From NCBI GenBank assembly GCA_002633025.1, contig NMRB01000507.1, forward strand, positions 287,739 through 351,738: a stretch of DNA of 64,000 nucleotides. The letters are read 5' to 3'. Source of the DNA: Notospermus geniculatus. Taxonomy: Eukaryota; Nemertea; Pilidiophora; Heteronemertea; Lineidae. Under the pieces are notes generated by a model. It was not told the origin of the DNA, did no database searches, and saw only the letters and a list, made by a program, of their open reading frames with translations. This document shows, one piece after another, positions 11,518 to 20,623 of this stretch (position 1 is its first letter; every line of letters starts with the position of its first letter). A program made the translations under genes and the position numbers.

Positions 11518-13812
11518 AACAAGAGGCCCATGGGCCTTGCGCTCAGCTGACTATGACCTGCCAACTCAAGAGGCTGAAATTAAAGGGCCTCTAGAGGCAG
11601 CCAGCATGGCAGGGGAAAACCCCGGGGAAACCCCGGCGAAAATCGTATCAGACCACTTGGGTAGGAAGGGGTTAATATTGCTTGGTGAATCGAGATAGAT
11701 ATCGTATTGGGTGGGGAGGACCATAGTCTAAGATTTTCGGGCTCCAGACGATCGTCCCAGCTCTTCCTGAGTCTGCATTCCTCTTGGAATAACATCTTGG
11801 CCCTTAACACCACTGGAGCAACGAATCCATAAGGATCATACACACAACATGTTGTGCTGAGCAGAGCTCTCCTTGTGCAGTCCTTACTTGTCTTCAAAGC
11901 CAATCTGATTCCAAGCGTGTCTGTCTCCGGATTCCATACTACACCCAAAGCTTTCTCCGACGGCAAAGCTGACTGTGTCAGATCCAAACTTCTGATCGCC
12001 TTGGCTCTTTCTCCCTCAGGAATCTTCTCCAGCACTTCCTTGCTATTCGACATCCATTTTGTCAAACGGAATCCTCCTTTTTCCATCAGACTACTTATAT
12101 CATCAACTCGACGGATAGCAGCCGTATCATCTACCAGCGACCTGACGTCTACATAGAAATCCCGACTGACGGCAGTGACTGTGTCCTCATCATATCTATC
12201 ACTCTGATCCTCCGCTGTTTTCCTGAGTGCAAAATTAGCGGCACTAGGGCTCCATACCCCTCCAAACAGATGGACAGCCATTCGGTAGGTTTCTGGTTCA
12301 TGACTCATATCACCCTCCGGCCACCACAAGAAACGCAGAACGTCTCGGTCCTTGGGCGTGACACGAACTTGGTTGAACATCTGCTCGATGTCTCCCATAA
12401 TGGCAACCCTCTCATGTCTAAAGCGAAGTAGAACTCCGAGCAACCTGTTCGTTAAATCCGGCCCCTGTAACACGTTCTTGTTCAATGACGTATCCGCATA
12501 TTCTGCTGCACAGTCAAAAACCATCCTAAACTTGTCTGGCTTGTGAACATTCACCACGTTATGATGCGGAAGATACCAAGTCCTGCCTGGTGCTGCATCC
12601 AACTCGTCATCTGGAACCTTTTCAGCAAAGTTCCGATCCAAAAGCTCCTTCACAGCAGCCGAATACTTCCCATGTAGATCCGGATCCTTCTCCAGTCGCC
12701 TCCCGAGTCCTTTCAGCCTTTTCTCGGCTAAAGCCTTGTTGTCTGGTAGATTTAGATCGTCTGAACTGAATGGTATTCCCAATTGATAGTGACCATTCAC
12801 CAGCTCCGCAGTTTCGTTCCAAAACTCCAACACTTTCTTGTCGTTTGGAGACATCCCATCTCCACCGGCTGTACAGGCATTTTCGATCTGCCACATTTTC
12901 TCGACCTTCTCTTCTAGAGAAATCTCTCGTCTGTAGACGAAGTTGCTGATGGCTTTGCCACTCTTGACATCATCGCCTAGTGATCCATTCAAAGCCCAAC
13001 CTAACTTGGTTCTTGTCGCATACGGTTCACCATCATTTCCTCTGCGTACTTCCAACGGTACCAGTGCCTCCGGAACATCTTGTCCAATCAGCAGCGTAAC
13101 CTTTGAGCCATCCTTGGAGGGTATCGCTAAATCCCTCAGATGCTCCCAACGACTTATGTCAGCTCCATATCAACCATCTAGATCTGGAAATCGATCCAAA
13201 GCATACACTTTCGGCAAGCTGATGATTTTTCGCTTTGCTGTCTTCCCTTGGTTTCCTGTCACCTCTAAGCTGACTTCCATCACGTCCATTTCCTTTCCAT
13301 CATGCAGCGTTTCCAACGACATGTTGAGATTTCTTCCTTGGAGACCCAGCTGCTTCACCAAAGGCTGCGAGCAAAATGATCTGTTGCTCCCGGAGTCAAG
13401 AAGTGCCAGAGTCCTTATGAAAGATTCTTGATCCTTTCCTCTAACGTTTACTGCTACTATCGGGAGAGCAACGTGTGAGTCTTCCCTGTTCTCTGAATCA
13501 CATGCGCAGTTCTTCTCCTTGACTTTGTCTTCAGCTTCACCATTCTTTTGAGTTTCAGCATGCTTCTGCTCTTCTGGTTTCCGCTCATCTTTCTCCTCAG
13601 ATTTCAACACCTAATATAGGTCAAATTGCGCTCATTTTTTGTTTCCGAGGAGAGTTCACCAAGGGCTATCTTCAGATGTAATTTGGAGTCTCTAGCTATT
13701 AAGGTTACAAAACGTCGGGCATAGTTGGACAGATGGACTGCTGGACTGACACCATGACGCCACTGAATACCTATATGACTAGCTCCGCTGACCTTTGGTC
13801 AGCTGAGCTAAA
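11518..13812. mobile_element. Nested insertion: family A repeat containing BEL/Pao DNA
   Basis: The left edge is ACAAGAGGCCCATGGGCC and the right edge GGTCAGCTGAGCTAA, the same termini seen at 44694 and 46127. The left part (to about 11580) and right part (about 13620-13812, containing TTTCCGAGGAGAGTTCACC and CAAAACGTCGGGCATAGTT) match family A copies at 44.7 and 55.0 kb. The middle is occupied by a minus-strand BEL/Pao pol fragment. Thus the retroelement sequence lies inside family A, which lies inside the viral gene. Confidence 0.75.
11725..13610 (-). pseudogene. BEL/Pao retrotransposon pol fragment (protease + reverse transcriptase)
   Basis: Reading from 13610 leftward, an acidic/lysine-rich leader precedes an aspartic-protease-like segment with ALLDSGSNRSFC. 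An in-frame TGA (13170-13172) follows. The same frame then continues into the BEL/Pao RT region (EPYATRTKLGWALNGS, FRMVFDCAAEY, then VYDPYGFVAPVVL). The expected FYVDD active site reads FYVDV, so the second catalytic Asp is lost. Homology ends near 11725-11745, and RNase H and integrase are absent. It is a decayed, truncated fragment. Confidence 0.88.
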
Positions 13813-13942
13813 AATCCTTACTATCTGCACGTGGTACGTAACCAAATTGAGAATATACAAATAGATATAAGACGTGATAACGGGTCGTTGGTCAAATTTC
13901 GACGTGGGAAAACTGTGGTAGTGCTTCATTTTGTCAAGCAAC

Positions 13943-14344
13943 ATGAGGGCTGATTACAAACCCAATTTTGGGTGCTGCTGTGACTATTACACTCATCAGG
14001 CAGGGGGTGGTATTCCGTATTATGCTGGTGCCACCATGCAATACGGTGGTGGTATTGGTGATGTTTTGAAGGGGCTCTTAAGATCGGCTGTTCCGATGAT
14101 TAAGTCTGTCGGGAAGAAAGTCTTACCCAAGATTGCTCGAGCAGGTCTCAGGACAGTCAATGATATTGTGGTGAAGAAACAAAATCCTAAAGAAGCACTG
14201 CTGAATAATGCTACTAAAGCACTTGATGGCTTGGTGGGAAATTCAATAAAAGGAAGACGAGCAAGGGGCAGGCAGAAGAAGAAACGTAGGAAAGCTGCTG
14301 GTCAGACATTTGCAAAGAGACCGCGGTTGAAGGAAAATTATTAA
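13943..14344 (+). CDS. Basic core / pX-like virion protein
   Basis: 133 codons. The N-terminus is Cys/Tyr-rich (CCCDYYTHQAGGG). The middle has a glycine-rich turn and an amphipathic helix (GGGIGDVLKGLLRSAVPMIK), and the C-terminal third is very basic (GRRARGRQKKKRRK, KRPR near the end). This architecture resembles the small DNA-condensing or membrane-active minor proteins (pX/pVI-like) of adenoviruses and adinto-like elements. The role is inferred. The start overlaps the end of the penton-like gene, and the stop is 4 bp before the capsid ATG, as in compact viral genomes. The frame is intact. Confidence 0.7.
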   Translation: MRADYKPNFGCCCDYYTHQAGGGIPYYAGATMQYGGGIGDVLKGLLRSAVPMIKSVGKKVLPKIARAGLRTVNDIVVKKQNPKEALLNNATKALDGLVGNSIKGRRARGRQKKKRRKAAGQTFAKRPRLKENY

Positions 14345-14348
14345 AACA

Positions 14349-15735
14349 ATGGCTCTCGTTCACGAAAAATCGGTGCCCTCCACTAAGAGTGAGTTGGACA
14401 TATTTCGTCTCCCACCAACACAAATAGCCATTGACCTAGCGCAGTATGTTGAATTTCGTCCGTTCAATACATTGACTGATGGAGGTCCCCTTGAATTCTT
14501 CATCAAGGGTGAGCCAGATAACTATCTCGATCTAGCACACACTCAGCTATACGTCAAATTAAAGGTGGTGAAAAAAGACGGCACTGATTTGGATGAAGCG
14601 GCAACAGACGATGACGACAATGATGTACCATACCTGGGTCAAAGGTAGCCCCTGTTAACCTCTTCCTTCACAGTTTGTTTTCTCAAGTGGATGTGACATT
14701 TAATGATAGACTCATTAGTCCCACCAGCAATACCTATCCGTGCTTACTTTGAAACTTTACTGAATTATGGGGCCGACGCAAAAACAACACAACTTGAACA
14801 GGCGTTGTGGATTAAGGATGAAGCAGGGAAATTCACCTGCAATGATCCTTGGGATGATGAGCCCAACAGCGGATTAGTAGACCGGTATAATGCGATTCAT
14901 GGCAGTAAAACTTTAGAACTACTCGGGCGAATTCACGCAGATGCATTCACTTTGGATAAGTTGTTGTTGAATAACATTGATACCAAACTGAAATTCATTC
15001 GTCAAAGTGATGCATTTTCGTTGATGTCGGCTGATGCAAATCCAGCCTATAAGGTTCATATTATGGATGCGGCACTCTACGTAAGACGAATCCATGTCGC
15101 ACCAACTATTCAGATGGCTCACAACCGCGCATTAGAGAAAGCCAATGCTCGATATCACATGACAAAAACCGAGGTGAAAGTCATCAATATCCAAGAGGGT
15201 AACAGAACAATTACCAAGAGGGTAACAGAACAATTACCAAGGACAACATCTTCCTTGGAGAAGAATTGAATTCCTTGGAGAGTTACCTAAGCGAGTTGTC
15301 TTGGGTATGGTTGACGATGCCTCAATGTCCGGTGATTTTAAATTGAATCCTTTTGATATAAAGCATAATCACATCACCTTTTTGAATACGAGCATTAACG
15401 GTCAACAAATACCATCGCAACCCCTCAAACCCGATTTCGATAAGGGGGAGTATGCGAGAGCGTACATGTCACTGTTTTCTGCCAATGGCGCATTGTTTAA
15501 AGACAAAGGAATTGATATAAACAAGAGAGAATACGCAGAAGGTTATACCCTCTTCGCCTTTGATCTTTCTCCGACTATCGGTGAAGATAGCCTTTCCCTC
15601 ATCAAGAAGGGTAATTTTAGAATAGAAATGCACTTTGCTCAGCCTCTGGAGAAGACTGTAAATTTATTAGTTTATGCTGAATTTGACGATGTGTTCGAAG
15701 TTTCAAAAGAACGAAAAATACTCTTGGATGCGTAG
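14349..15735 (+). pseudogene. Major capsid (F54H12.2-like, double jelly-roll type), frameshifted
   Basis: The ATG at 14349 opens the conserved N-terminus (SELDIFRLPPTQ), followed by GGPLEFFIKG and an acidic loop. Frame 1 stops at 14646-14648. The capsid sequence continues in another frame over about 14642-14735, then returns to the first frame until 15269. It resumes again from about 15262 to the stop at 15733-15735. The third break coincides with a tandem duplication of 23 bp near 15192-15237 and a roughly 20-bp duplication near 15251-15280. The family is the hexon-type major capsid of Polinton/adinto-like elements. This copy cannot make a full-length capsid. Confidence 0.85.
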
Positions 15736-16174
15736 TGACGACATTGGTCGTATTCTGAAGAGGGTACCGGAATTTCAGGGCGTCTATGCACTCGACACGT
15801 TACCCAAAAGGGTAAACAGATTTCCTTCTGCTTATGTTCTAAACACGGACAAATTAGGGGGACAAGGAGAGCATTGGCTCTCTCTGTATTTCGATGAAAA
15901 CATTCATGGTTACTTATTTGACAGTTTTGGTATGAATCCACGTGTTTACGGCATTGACGTATACTTAGACAACAATTGTAAATCATGGTATTGTAATGAT
16001 AAGATATTGCAAAGTCCATTGTCCGCTCCGTGCGGCGCCTACTGTATATATTTTGTTCTCATGAAAAGTGCTAATGTAAGCGAATTCCTCGCACCATTTG
16101 GCAATAATCTTGTATTGAATGATTGTATTGCATTAGACTTTGTTAACAAATTTGTTGATGATGTAAATGAATAA
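15728..16174 (+). CDS. Adenain-like cysteine protease
   Basis: 148 codons. The ATG overlaps the capsid stop (ATGCGTAG). Catalytic motifs are all present: GGQGEHW with His49, FDSFG with Asp65, then QSPLSAPCGAYC with Gln95 and Cys102. That is the C5/adenain order, which cleaves capsid precursors during virion maturation. An AATAAA signal overlaps the stop (16170-16175). The frame is intact and no catalytic residue is lost, in contrast to the neighbouring capsid gene. Confidence 0.92.
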   Translation: MRSDDIGRILKRVPEFQGVYALDTLPKRVNRFPSAYVLNTDKLGGQGEHWLSLYFDENIHGYLFDSFGMNPRVYGIDVYLDNNCKSWYCNDKILQSPLSAPCGAYCIYFVLMKSANVSEFLAPFGNNLVLNDCIALDFVNKFVDDVNE

Positions 16175-16175
16175 A

Positions 16176-16336
16176 TTCTGTATCCTCGTACATAGCGAAA
16201 TTGATTTCTTGTCGTTCCTTTTTTCTACCGAATTGAACGAGGGTCGAAAAATTTCCCACCATCAATATCACAGGTCAAGCATTTTCCCAACCTTTCTTTA
16301 TAAAAGAATGTGGCGGGGCTTTAATGCCAACCAACT
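16176..16336 (+). promoter_or_regulatory. Intergenic promoter with TATA box for the ATPase gene
   Basis: TATAAAAG at 16299-16306 lies about 30 bp before the ATG at 16337. It follows the AATAAA that ends the upstream gene, so the ATPase probably has its own transcript. The short leader would leave almost no 5' UTR, as seen in compact viral genes. Confidence 0.5.
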
Positions 16337-16963
16337 ATGACGTTAAAGTTATCCCATCCCGCCACCTACTTGATAGCCGGGGCTAGTTTTTCCGGCAAAA
16401 CTACCTTCACGCGACGTCTTATTAAGGAGAACATGCTCGATCCCTTTCCCGAGCACATTATTTGGTGCTATGGCGAATACCAATCCCTATACGACGAAAT
16501 GTTGCCGTTGGGCATCGACTTTGTGGAAGGATTACCCCCTGACCTGTACGATAAATTAGACCCGTCCACACGACACCTGGTGGTCATTGACGACTTCATG
16601 GATGAGACCAAGGATGACAAGATGTTGTCTAAACTGTTTACAAAAGGATCTCATCATAAAAATGTCTCTGTGGTATTTATCGTACAGAATCTATTTCCCC
16701 AAGGAAAACATTGCCGTTCGATCAGTTTGAATGCTCAGTACATTGTGCTGTTTAAAAACACCCGTGACAAGAGTCAAATTAACTGTTTTGGTAGACAGAT
16801 GTTTCCAAGCCGAGGAAAGTTCTTCCATGAGGCTTATAATGATGCGACTAAGGAGAGAGGGGGTTATTTATTCGTAGACCTTAGGCCAGACACACCAGAC
16901 GACTGGAGGCTCAGAACTCAGATATTTCCCAGTGAAGACACTGTTGTGTACGTTCCTAAATAA
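16337..16963 (+). CDS. Genome-packaging ATPase (A32/FtsK-HerA type)
   Basis: 208 codons. Walker A is GASFSGKT at residues 15-22. Walker B is HLVVIDDFMDE with LVVIDD at 81-86. An arginine-rich segment and QNLF (near 117-120) follow, as in A32-like ATPases that drive DNA into double-jelly-roll capsids. The length is normal for Polinton-type packaging ATPases. AATAAA (16959-16964) overlaps the stop codon. The frame is intact. Together with protease and capsid it forms the conserved morphogenetic module. Confidence 0.92.
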   Translation: MTLKLSHPATYLIAGASFSGKTTFTRRLIKENMLDPFPEHIIWCYGEYQSLYDEMLPLGIDFVEGLPPDLYDKLDPSTRHLVVIDDFMDETKDDKMLSKLFTKGSHHKNVSVVFIVQNLFPQGKHCRSISLNAQYIVLFKNTRDKSQINCFGRQMFPSRGKFFHEAYNDATKERGGYLFVDLRPDTPDDWRLRTQIFPSEDTVVYVPK

Positions 16964-16967
16964 AAGG

Positions 16968-17225
16968 ATGGATTCTCTTTGCGATAACCTAGCAGATTTA
17001 AGTGTGTTAGAACCTAAAGTGGTCTTTACGGTCACGTTTGAAGGTGCACATCTACATATCCCCTGGTGGCGTTTGCAAACACTAGATAAAAGGATACATA
17101 ATGCCTGTTCCACAAGTCATGAAAAAGCAGGCCCCTTATCTGCACATTATAGGGACGGCGAAAAAAGGTATGCGGGACGCCGTCATCGGGGCTGCCGACA
17201 AAGACCTTATAAACGTCATCTGTGA
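16968..17225 (+). CDS. Small ORF of unknown function
   Basis: 85 codons from the ATG 5 bp after the ATPase stop. The first 45 residues are acidic/hydrophobic (LEPKVVFTVTFEGAHLHIPW). After residue 45 it overlaps the next ORF in another frame and the composition turns basic. I do not recognise it. Only the N-terminal half has a protein-like composition, so the true 3' end may be nearer 17100. Confidence 0.35.
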   Translation: MDSLCDNLADLSVLEPKVVFTVTFEGAHLHIPWWRLQTLDKRIHNACSTSHEKAGPLSAHYRDGEKRYAGRRHRGCRQRPYKRHL

Positions 17226-17331
17226 ATGTTGTAAAAATTCACTGCATGGGAATATTAAGCATAGCGAACGTGATAAAAGACGTCTGCCCGTCGATAGGTT
17301 ACCGACATTTGAAACGGTGGTTGGAGGATGA
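17101..17331 (+). CDS. Small conserved-looking ORF (core-protein N-half-like)
   Basis: 76 codons. It reads MKKQAPYLHIIG, then a segment with AVIGAADKDLINVICEC and NSLHGNIKHS before a basic patch (ERDKRR). This helix-rich, Cys-containing block resembles the N-terminal half of a short basic protein I associate with these elements. The matching C-terminal half (KRWIKLLLNKK, QKGGFLP) is encoded far away on the minus strand at 21489. That pairing is inference. The last 28 codons overlap the DUF4326 gene, so the end here may be artefactual. Confidence 0.45.
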   Translation: MPVPQVMKKQAPYLHIIGTAKKGMRDAVIGAADKDLINVICECCKNSLHGNIKHSERDKRRLPVDRLPTFETVVGG

Positions 17332-17665
17332 CGGGCACGTGTACATAGGACGGAACGTGGAAAAATATGTGTCCAACGCCAAGCCTGGAGATAGCAAATG
17401 GGGAAATCCGTTTCGTCTGGCCTATTACACGAGAGAAGAGAGTCTGCGTCAATACGAGATGTATGTGAGGGAAAATTTGATGGAAAATCTACACGAGTTG
17501 AGTGGGAAGACTCTAGCCTGTTGGTGTCATCCATTGCCTTGTCACGGGGATATATTGATCAAGCTGTACAACGAAAAGTACAAGGAGCCAAAAGAGTACA
17601 CGCGGCAATCACACCGAGGTACGTGTTTCATCCTGTCGCCCGGGCATGTTTGTACCTGTCGGTGA
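17246..17665 (+). CDS. DUF4326 domain protein
   Basis: 139 codons from the first ATG in frame. Diagnostic blocks of DUF4326 are present in order: VYIGR (32-36), SKWGNPF (50-56), a YTREES-led helix, and LACWCHPLPCHGDIL (90-104). The family is known from phages, bacteria and large DNA viruses, and its biochemical role is not established to my knowledge. The last 30 residues lie beyond the domain. It sits inside the virion gene block without a gap, so it probably belongs to the element rather than the host. The Cys/His cluster is intact. Confidence 0.82.
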   Translation: MGILSIANVIKDVCPSIGYRHLKRWLEDDGHVYIGRNVEKYVSNAKPGDSKWGNPFRLAYYTREESLRQYEMYVRENLMENLHELSGKTLACWCHPLPCHGDILIKLYNEKYKEPKEYTRQSHRGTCFILSPGHVCTCR

Positions 17666-17797
17666 TGCAAACAAAGGGGTAAAATGACGATGCTTGCTCA
17701 ACATGTCTTGGCAAGCTGGTGAGGTCATGACCGAACAATGGGTAACCGTGACGTCAGGCATGACTCATGAACGTGCCCGAACGGGCCAAGGCGGCTG

Positions 17798-17805
17798 TAT
17801 ATAAA
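17798..17805 (+). promoter_or_regulatory. TATA box of the PC4-like gene
   Basis: TATATAAA lies 75 bp before the ATG at 17873, so initiation would fall near 17828-17832. The 130 bp before it is GC-richer and free of ORFs. This is the clearest core promoter in the element. Confidence 0.65.
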
Positions 17806-17872
17806 CGGATTGCTTGAGCGTTCGTCATTTACAAACTAGCTTTGCCTACCGACACGTCCCTGCTGCTGCTGT

Positions 17873-19865
17873 ATGAATGTGAGTAGTCTTTCATTTCTTG
17901 CTATAACTTGGGATGTGCTCCCCTCATGTTTGTCAGTTGACAAATTGATGTCTTCAGAGACGGTGAAAATGGCTCTCAGCGATACCTAAAAACTGTCTCT
18001 CGGTATTGGTATTGTCCTCATTCCGGCTATTGTGTTTCTCGCTGTCTTCTTTACGTTCAGTGGTGCAGAAGCTATACCAACTGCAGTCACCGAAAATGCC
18101 TCAAATTGGAGGTCTGAGGAAAGGCAGATAGACAACCCCTTTTGCCGGAATGGATCAGCCATTCGCATTGCTTCCTTGTTCACCATCATATTCTGTCTCA
18201 AGGGTACCGATATCACTGTCAACCTAAGGCGTCTCCAATTTGACGGTGTGCCGTCGTTTAAGGGTATTGTACTCTCGCCCATCGAGTGGAGCAAATTAGT
18301 TCAATACAGGTAGGACCCACTCTTGTGTTTGTCGACTGCAAATACCCCAATCGATCCCACGGTGATCAGTTCTTGCTTGCTTTTTTTCTTTTCAGTTGTA
18401 CAATATGGCGTCCATCAGGTTCTATGAAATGGGAAAGTATGCAGCCATCATCCGAAAAAATGGACTCTGGGTCGGGGTGACAGAGGAAAGCCTAAAGAGC
18501 ATGCACGGTATTGCTAAAGGATCGAAAAACAATTGGGATCTCGACGAAACGACGAAACTCATGAAATCTCCCGTGGGTTACTGCATTCAACGTTGGTACG
18601 TCAGTGAAAGAGGACGTTTTCTCAATTGGAATAATTGTGTAGCGTTAGACGACGACGAGTGGACATCGATTCTGAATCGAATTTTGGAGTTCGTTAAAAA
18701 TCCTGAAGCATGTCTGGAAAAACCGAAGGCTGACCCGCAACCGCCACAGATTGAAGGAGTGGAAATGATGAGGGCGCACTTAGGTAGGGACCGTTACGTT
18801 ATTCATTCTGTGTGCAACGACCAGAAACATTTTCTATTCTGCCAGAAACAGGACGAAAAAGTTTCAAAGGCCATCACGTTAAACCGTCAACAGTGGTACA
18901 AGCTTTCAAAGTGTCATGATAAAGTTCTGCGTCATTTTGCCTCTGGTGATATCTTGGAAGAACACCTTGGTGCTGGGAAATATCTCTTGGTCAACGATTT
19001 TGGTAGCAAACGGCTTATACAGCTGAGAAAGTATTATATGCCGAAAGAAGACAGCGACGGGGAACCCCGACCCACAAAGGTTGGGGTGGCTATGTCTCTT
19101 GAGGAATGGCACCGTTTATCCAAATGGTTCACGATGGATATGCGTGCCGATGGATGGAAACCCTGTTATGACGACGGTAGCCATGCCAATATCGAGGTGA
19201 AAGCATACACATCGTTACCCTGCTCGGTCAGAGCCACGCTGAATCACGCCCTTTTCCAAGCCTTTCGACCCGAGGGGAATGTGAAAGTGGATGGCGTCTA
19301 CGTTTGCGGGTCCGGCAGATACAGTGAGGTTCTCTCGTTACATCACCACGGCAGGTTGATATCATCAGGCAATTGGTATGTCGACAAATCGCTGTACATT
19401 CTAAACAAATCTTTACCCGACGACTCTAAAGATTACGGACCTTTCACAATGGATGAAATATGGAAAATGCCGAGAGTGACAACCATGACGCCTCTTCAAT
19501 GTCTACGTCATCTCAAAGCCTTCCATCCAAACTTTGCATCACTGGCAGCAGGTGTCTGTTGGGAATTACCACAGGAAAATCTGTCTGCCTGCGTGGTGGA
19601 CTGCCCACCCAACAGCATTCAGAGGACCTTTGATTTTGCCAAAAACTATCAGATTGAGTTGTCAAAGTGTTCGGGAATCATTGTTGTCCCTGTTGTTGTA
19701 ACTCGTTACAAAGAAACATTTGCTGAGAGTTTAATCCGTCGCGTCGAAAGAGATGGCTATCACATCACCATGATTCAAAGTGATGGCCTTTGGTTTATAC
19801 TACAGTCTTGCAGGACTGCTTACTTTGAGGAGAATCACTCCTGGTACATGATGAAAACCTTGTAA
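17873..19865 (+). CDS. Spliced gene with tandem PC4-like ssDNA-binding modules
   Basis: Proposed exon 1 is ATGAAT (17873-17878), followed by a strong donor GTGAGT. The acceptor TTTTTTTCTTTTCAG ends at 18395, and exon 2 runs 18396-19865. The junction is in phase and gives 491 residues. An unspliced start at the ATG at 18405 is possible. Three stretches resemble transcriptional coactivator PC4, each a beta-sheet ending in an x-L-x3-W-x2-L helix: CVALDDDEWTSIL, AITLNRQQWYKLS and GVAMSLEEWHRLS. The third also has VNDFGSKRLIQLRKYYM. The C-terminal half is unknown. PC4 folds bind single-stranded DNA, so a replication or late-transcription role is inferred. AATAAA follows at 19882. Confidence 0.72.
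17969..18313 (+). pseudogene. Small membrane ORF fused to a fourth PC4-like module, inside the intron
   Basis: An ATG at 17969 is followed six codons later by an in-frame TAA. The frame then stays open through a hydrophobic segment (GIGIVLIPAIVFLAVFF) and into a PC4-like module ending KGIVLSPIEWSKLV. The frame stops at 18311-18313 inside CAG|GTAGGA, a good splice donor. Joining that donor (18309) to the AG at 18417-18418 would enter the downstream PC4-like gene in frame, so a four-module alternative transcript is conceivable. It could equally be a degraded neighbouring gene. I rate the PC4 resemblance more firmly than the gene model. Confidence 0.5.
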
Positions 19866-19881
19866 ATATATGATTGTATTC

Positions 19882-19931
19882 AATAAACGCATAAGACATG
19901 AATAATGTTTTTTTCTTTATTGACATTTATT
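19882..19931. terminator. Convergent polyadenylation signals
   Basis: AATAAA at 19882-19887 serves the plus-strand PC4-like gene. On the minus strand, AATAAA occurs at 19926-19931, adjoining the stop codon of the minus gene, and again at 19916-19921. The two transcripts therefore end within a 67-bp spacer, a typical meeting point of opposed viral transcription units. Confidence 0.7.
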
Positions 19932-19932
19932 T

Positions 19933-20622
19933 TTAATACAGAAGCCAATCATCAAACATGTCAGGGGTTGGTGTAACCCGCTTGGGTTTACGCCTCGTTG
20001 ACGCCGAAGGCCTATTTGGAGTAGTGTAATGTGGCTCCTCCAGTACTTTACGTCTGATATGATTGTGTATGTATGACTTTGGAATATCCATGTCCCGCAG
20101 CCCCTTCAGCAATACCTCCCAGCCCTTAGGCGTATAACGCTTACGTGCAACCATGATGTCACGAAAAAGATCAATAACATTACTGCCCGGAACAGGTTCC
20201 CCCTTGTAGACGAGTTGTCCACGTTCATCCCACTTGATAATATTGGGATTATCTTTGACAAAATTTAAGAGTTGTTCTGTTTTGTTAACAAGATTTTTCG
20301 GGACGTTCCCCAGAATCTGCTTAAAGACGTCCAGGCGATTATTCTTGGTTTCGGTCTTAGCCTCCTGCTGCCCGGCCTCTGGCTTTGTTTCTGCTGACAC
20401 GATTGATCTTTTGACGGCGGGTGATTTTCGCATGTTCATATATTTATGCAACACTTGATTATAAAGTTTCAACTGTTCACTGGGCTGCAAATCCGTTCGC
20501 CCGAACACGTGGGCCATTTCATTGTCAACGGCGCTTGCTTGATGTTCATTAGCTGTACTGGGGTGTTTGAGTCTCAGGAAGGTAGATTCGGGCACCAGTA
20601 TCATTTTCTTGGTGTGCTCCAT
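19933..20622 (-). CDS. Conserved element protein of unknown function
   Basis: 229 codons from the ATG at 20622 (MEHTKKMILVPES). The N-terminal third carries a predicted helix pair (EQLKLYNQVLHKYMNM). A Lys/Gln-rich linker follows, then a compact domain around residues 105-205 (LLNFVKDNPNIIKWDERGQL, GSNVIDLFRDIMV, TPKGWEVLLKGL). Proteins with this layout occur next to the basic core-like gene in invertebrate Polinton-type elements, from general knowledge, and no activity is assigned. The stop of the upstream gene lies 1 bp before this ATG on the minus strand, so the two were probably co-transcribed. The frame is intact. Confidence 0.7.
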   Translation of the reverse strand: MEHTKKMILVPESTFLRLKHPSTANEHQASAVDNEMAHVFGRTDLQPSEQLKLYNQVLHKYMNMRKSPAVKRSIVSAETKPEAGQQEAKTETKNNRLDVFKQILGNVPKNLVNKTEQLLNFVKDNPNIIKWDERGQLVYKGEPVPGSNVIDLFRDIMVARKRYTPKGWEVLLKGLRDMDIPKSYIHNHIRRKVLEEPHYTTPNRPSASTRRKPKRVTPTPDMFDDWLLY

Positions 20623-20623
20623 A

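Larger units (their letters stand above)
10876..13953 (+). pseudogene. Penton-like minor capsid candidate, split by an insertion
   Basis: The 5' part starts at the ATG at 10876 (context GTGGCCATGG) with a FYLTLPSN motif at residues 4-11 and runs to about 11519. There the reading frame enters a family A repeat, which supplies a stop at 11548-11550. The 3' part resumes in the same phase at about 13813 (NPYYLHVV) and ends at the TGA at 13951-13953 after a VVVLHF motif. Its stop overlaps the ATG of the next gene (13943). Family position between membrane protein and core/capsid genes, and the beta-rich sequence, fit a penton or minor capsid protein. That function is inferred from synteny. The 2.3-kb interruption makes the gene non-functional. 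Confidence 0.7.

Noticed and set aside
13170-13172. Readthrough stop in BEL/Pao pol
   Set aside because: A single TGA in frame could be recoded, but the loss of the RT catalytic Asp and the truncation make simple decay more likely.
11854-13431. Plus-strand ORFs over the BEL/Pao fragment
   Set aside because: Antisense shadows of the minus-strand pol frame.
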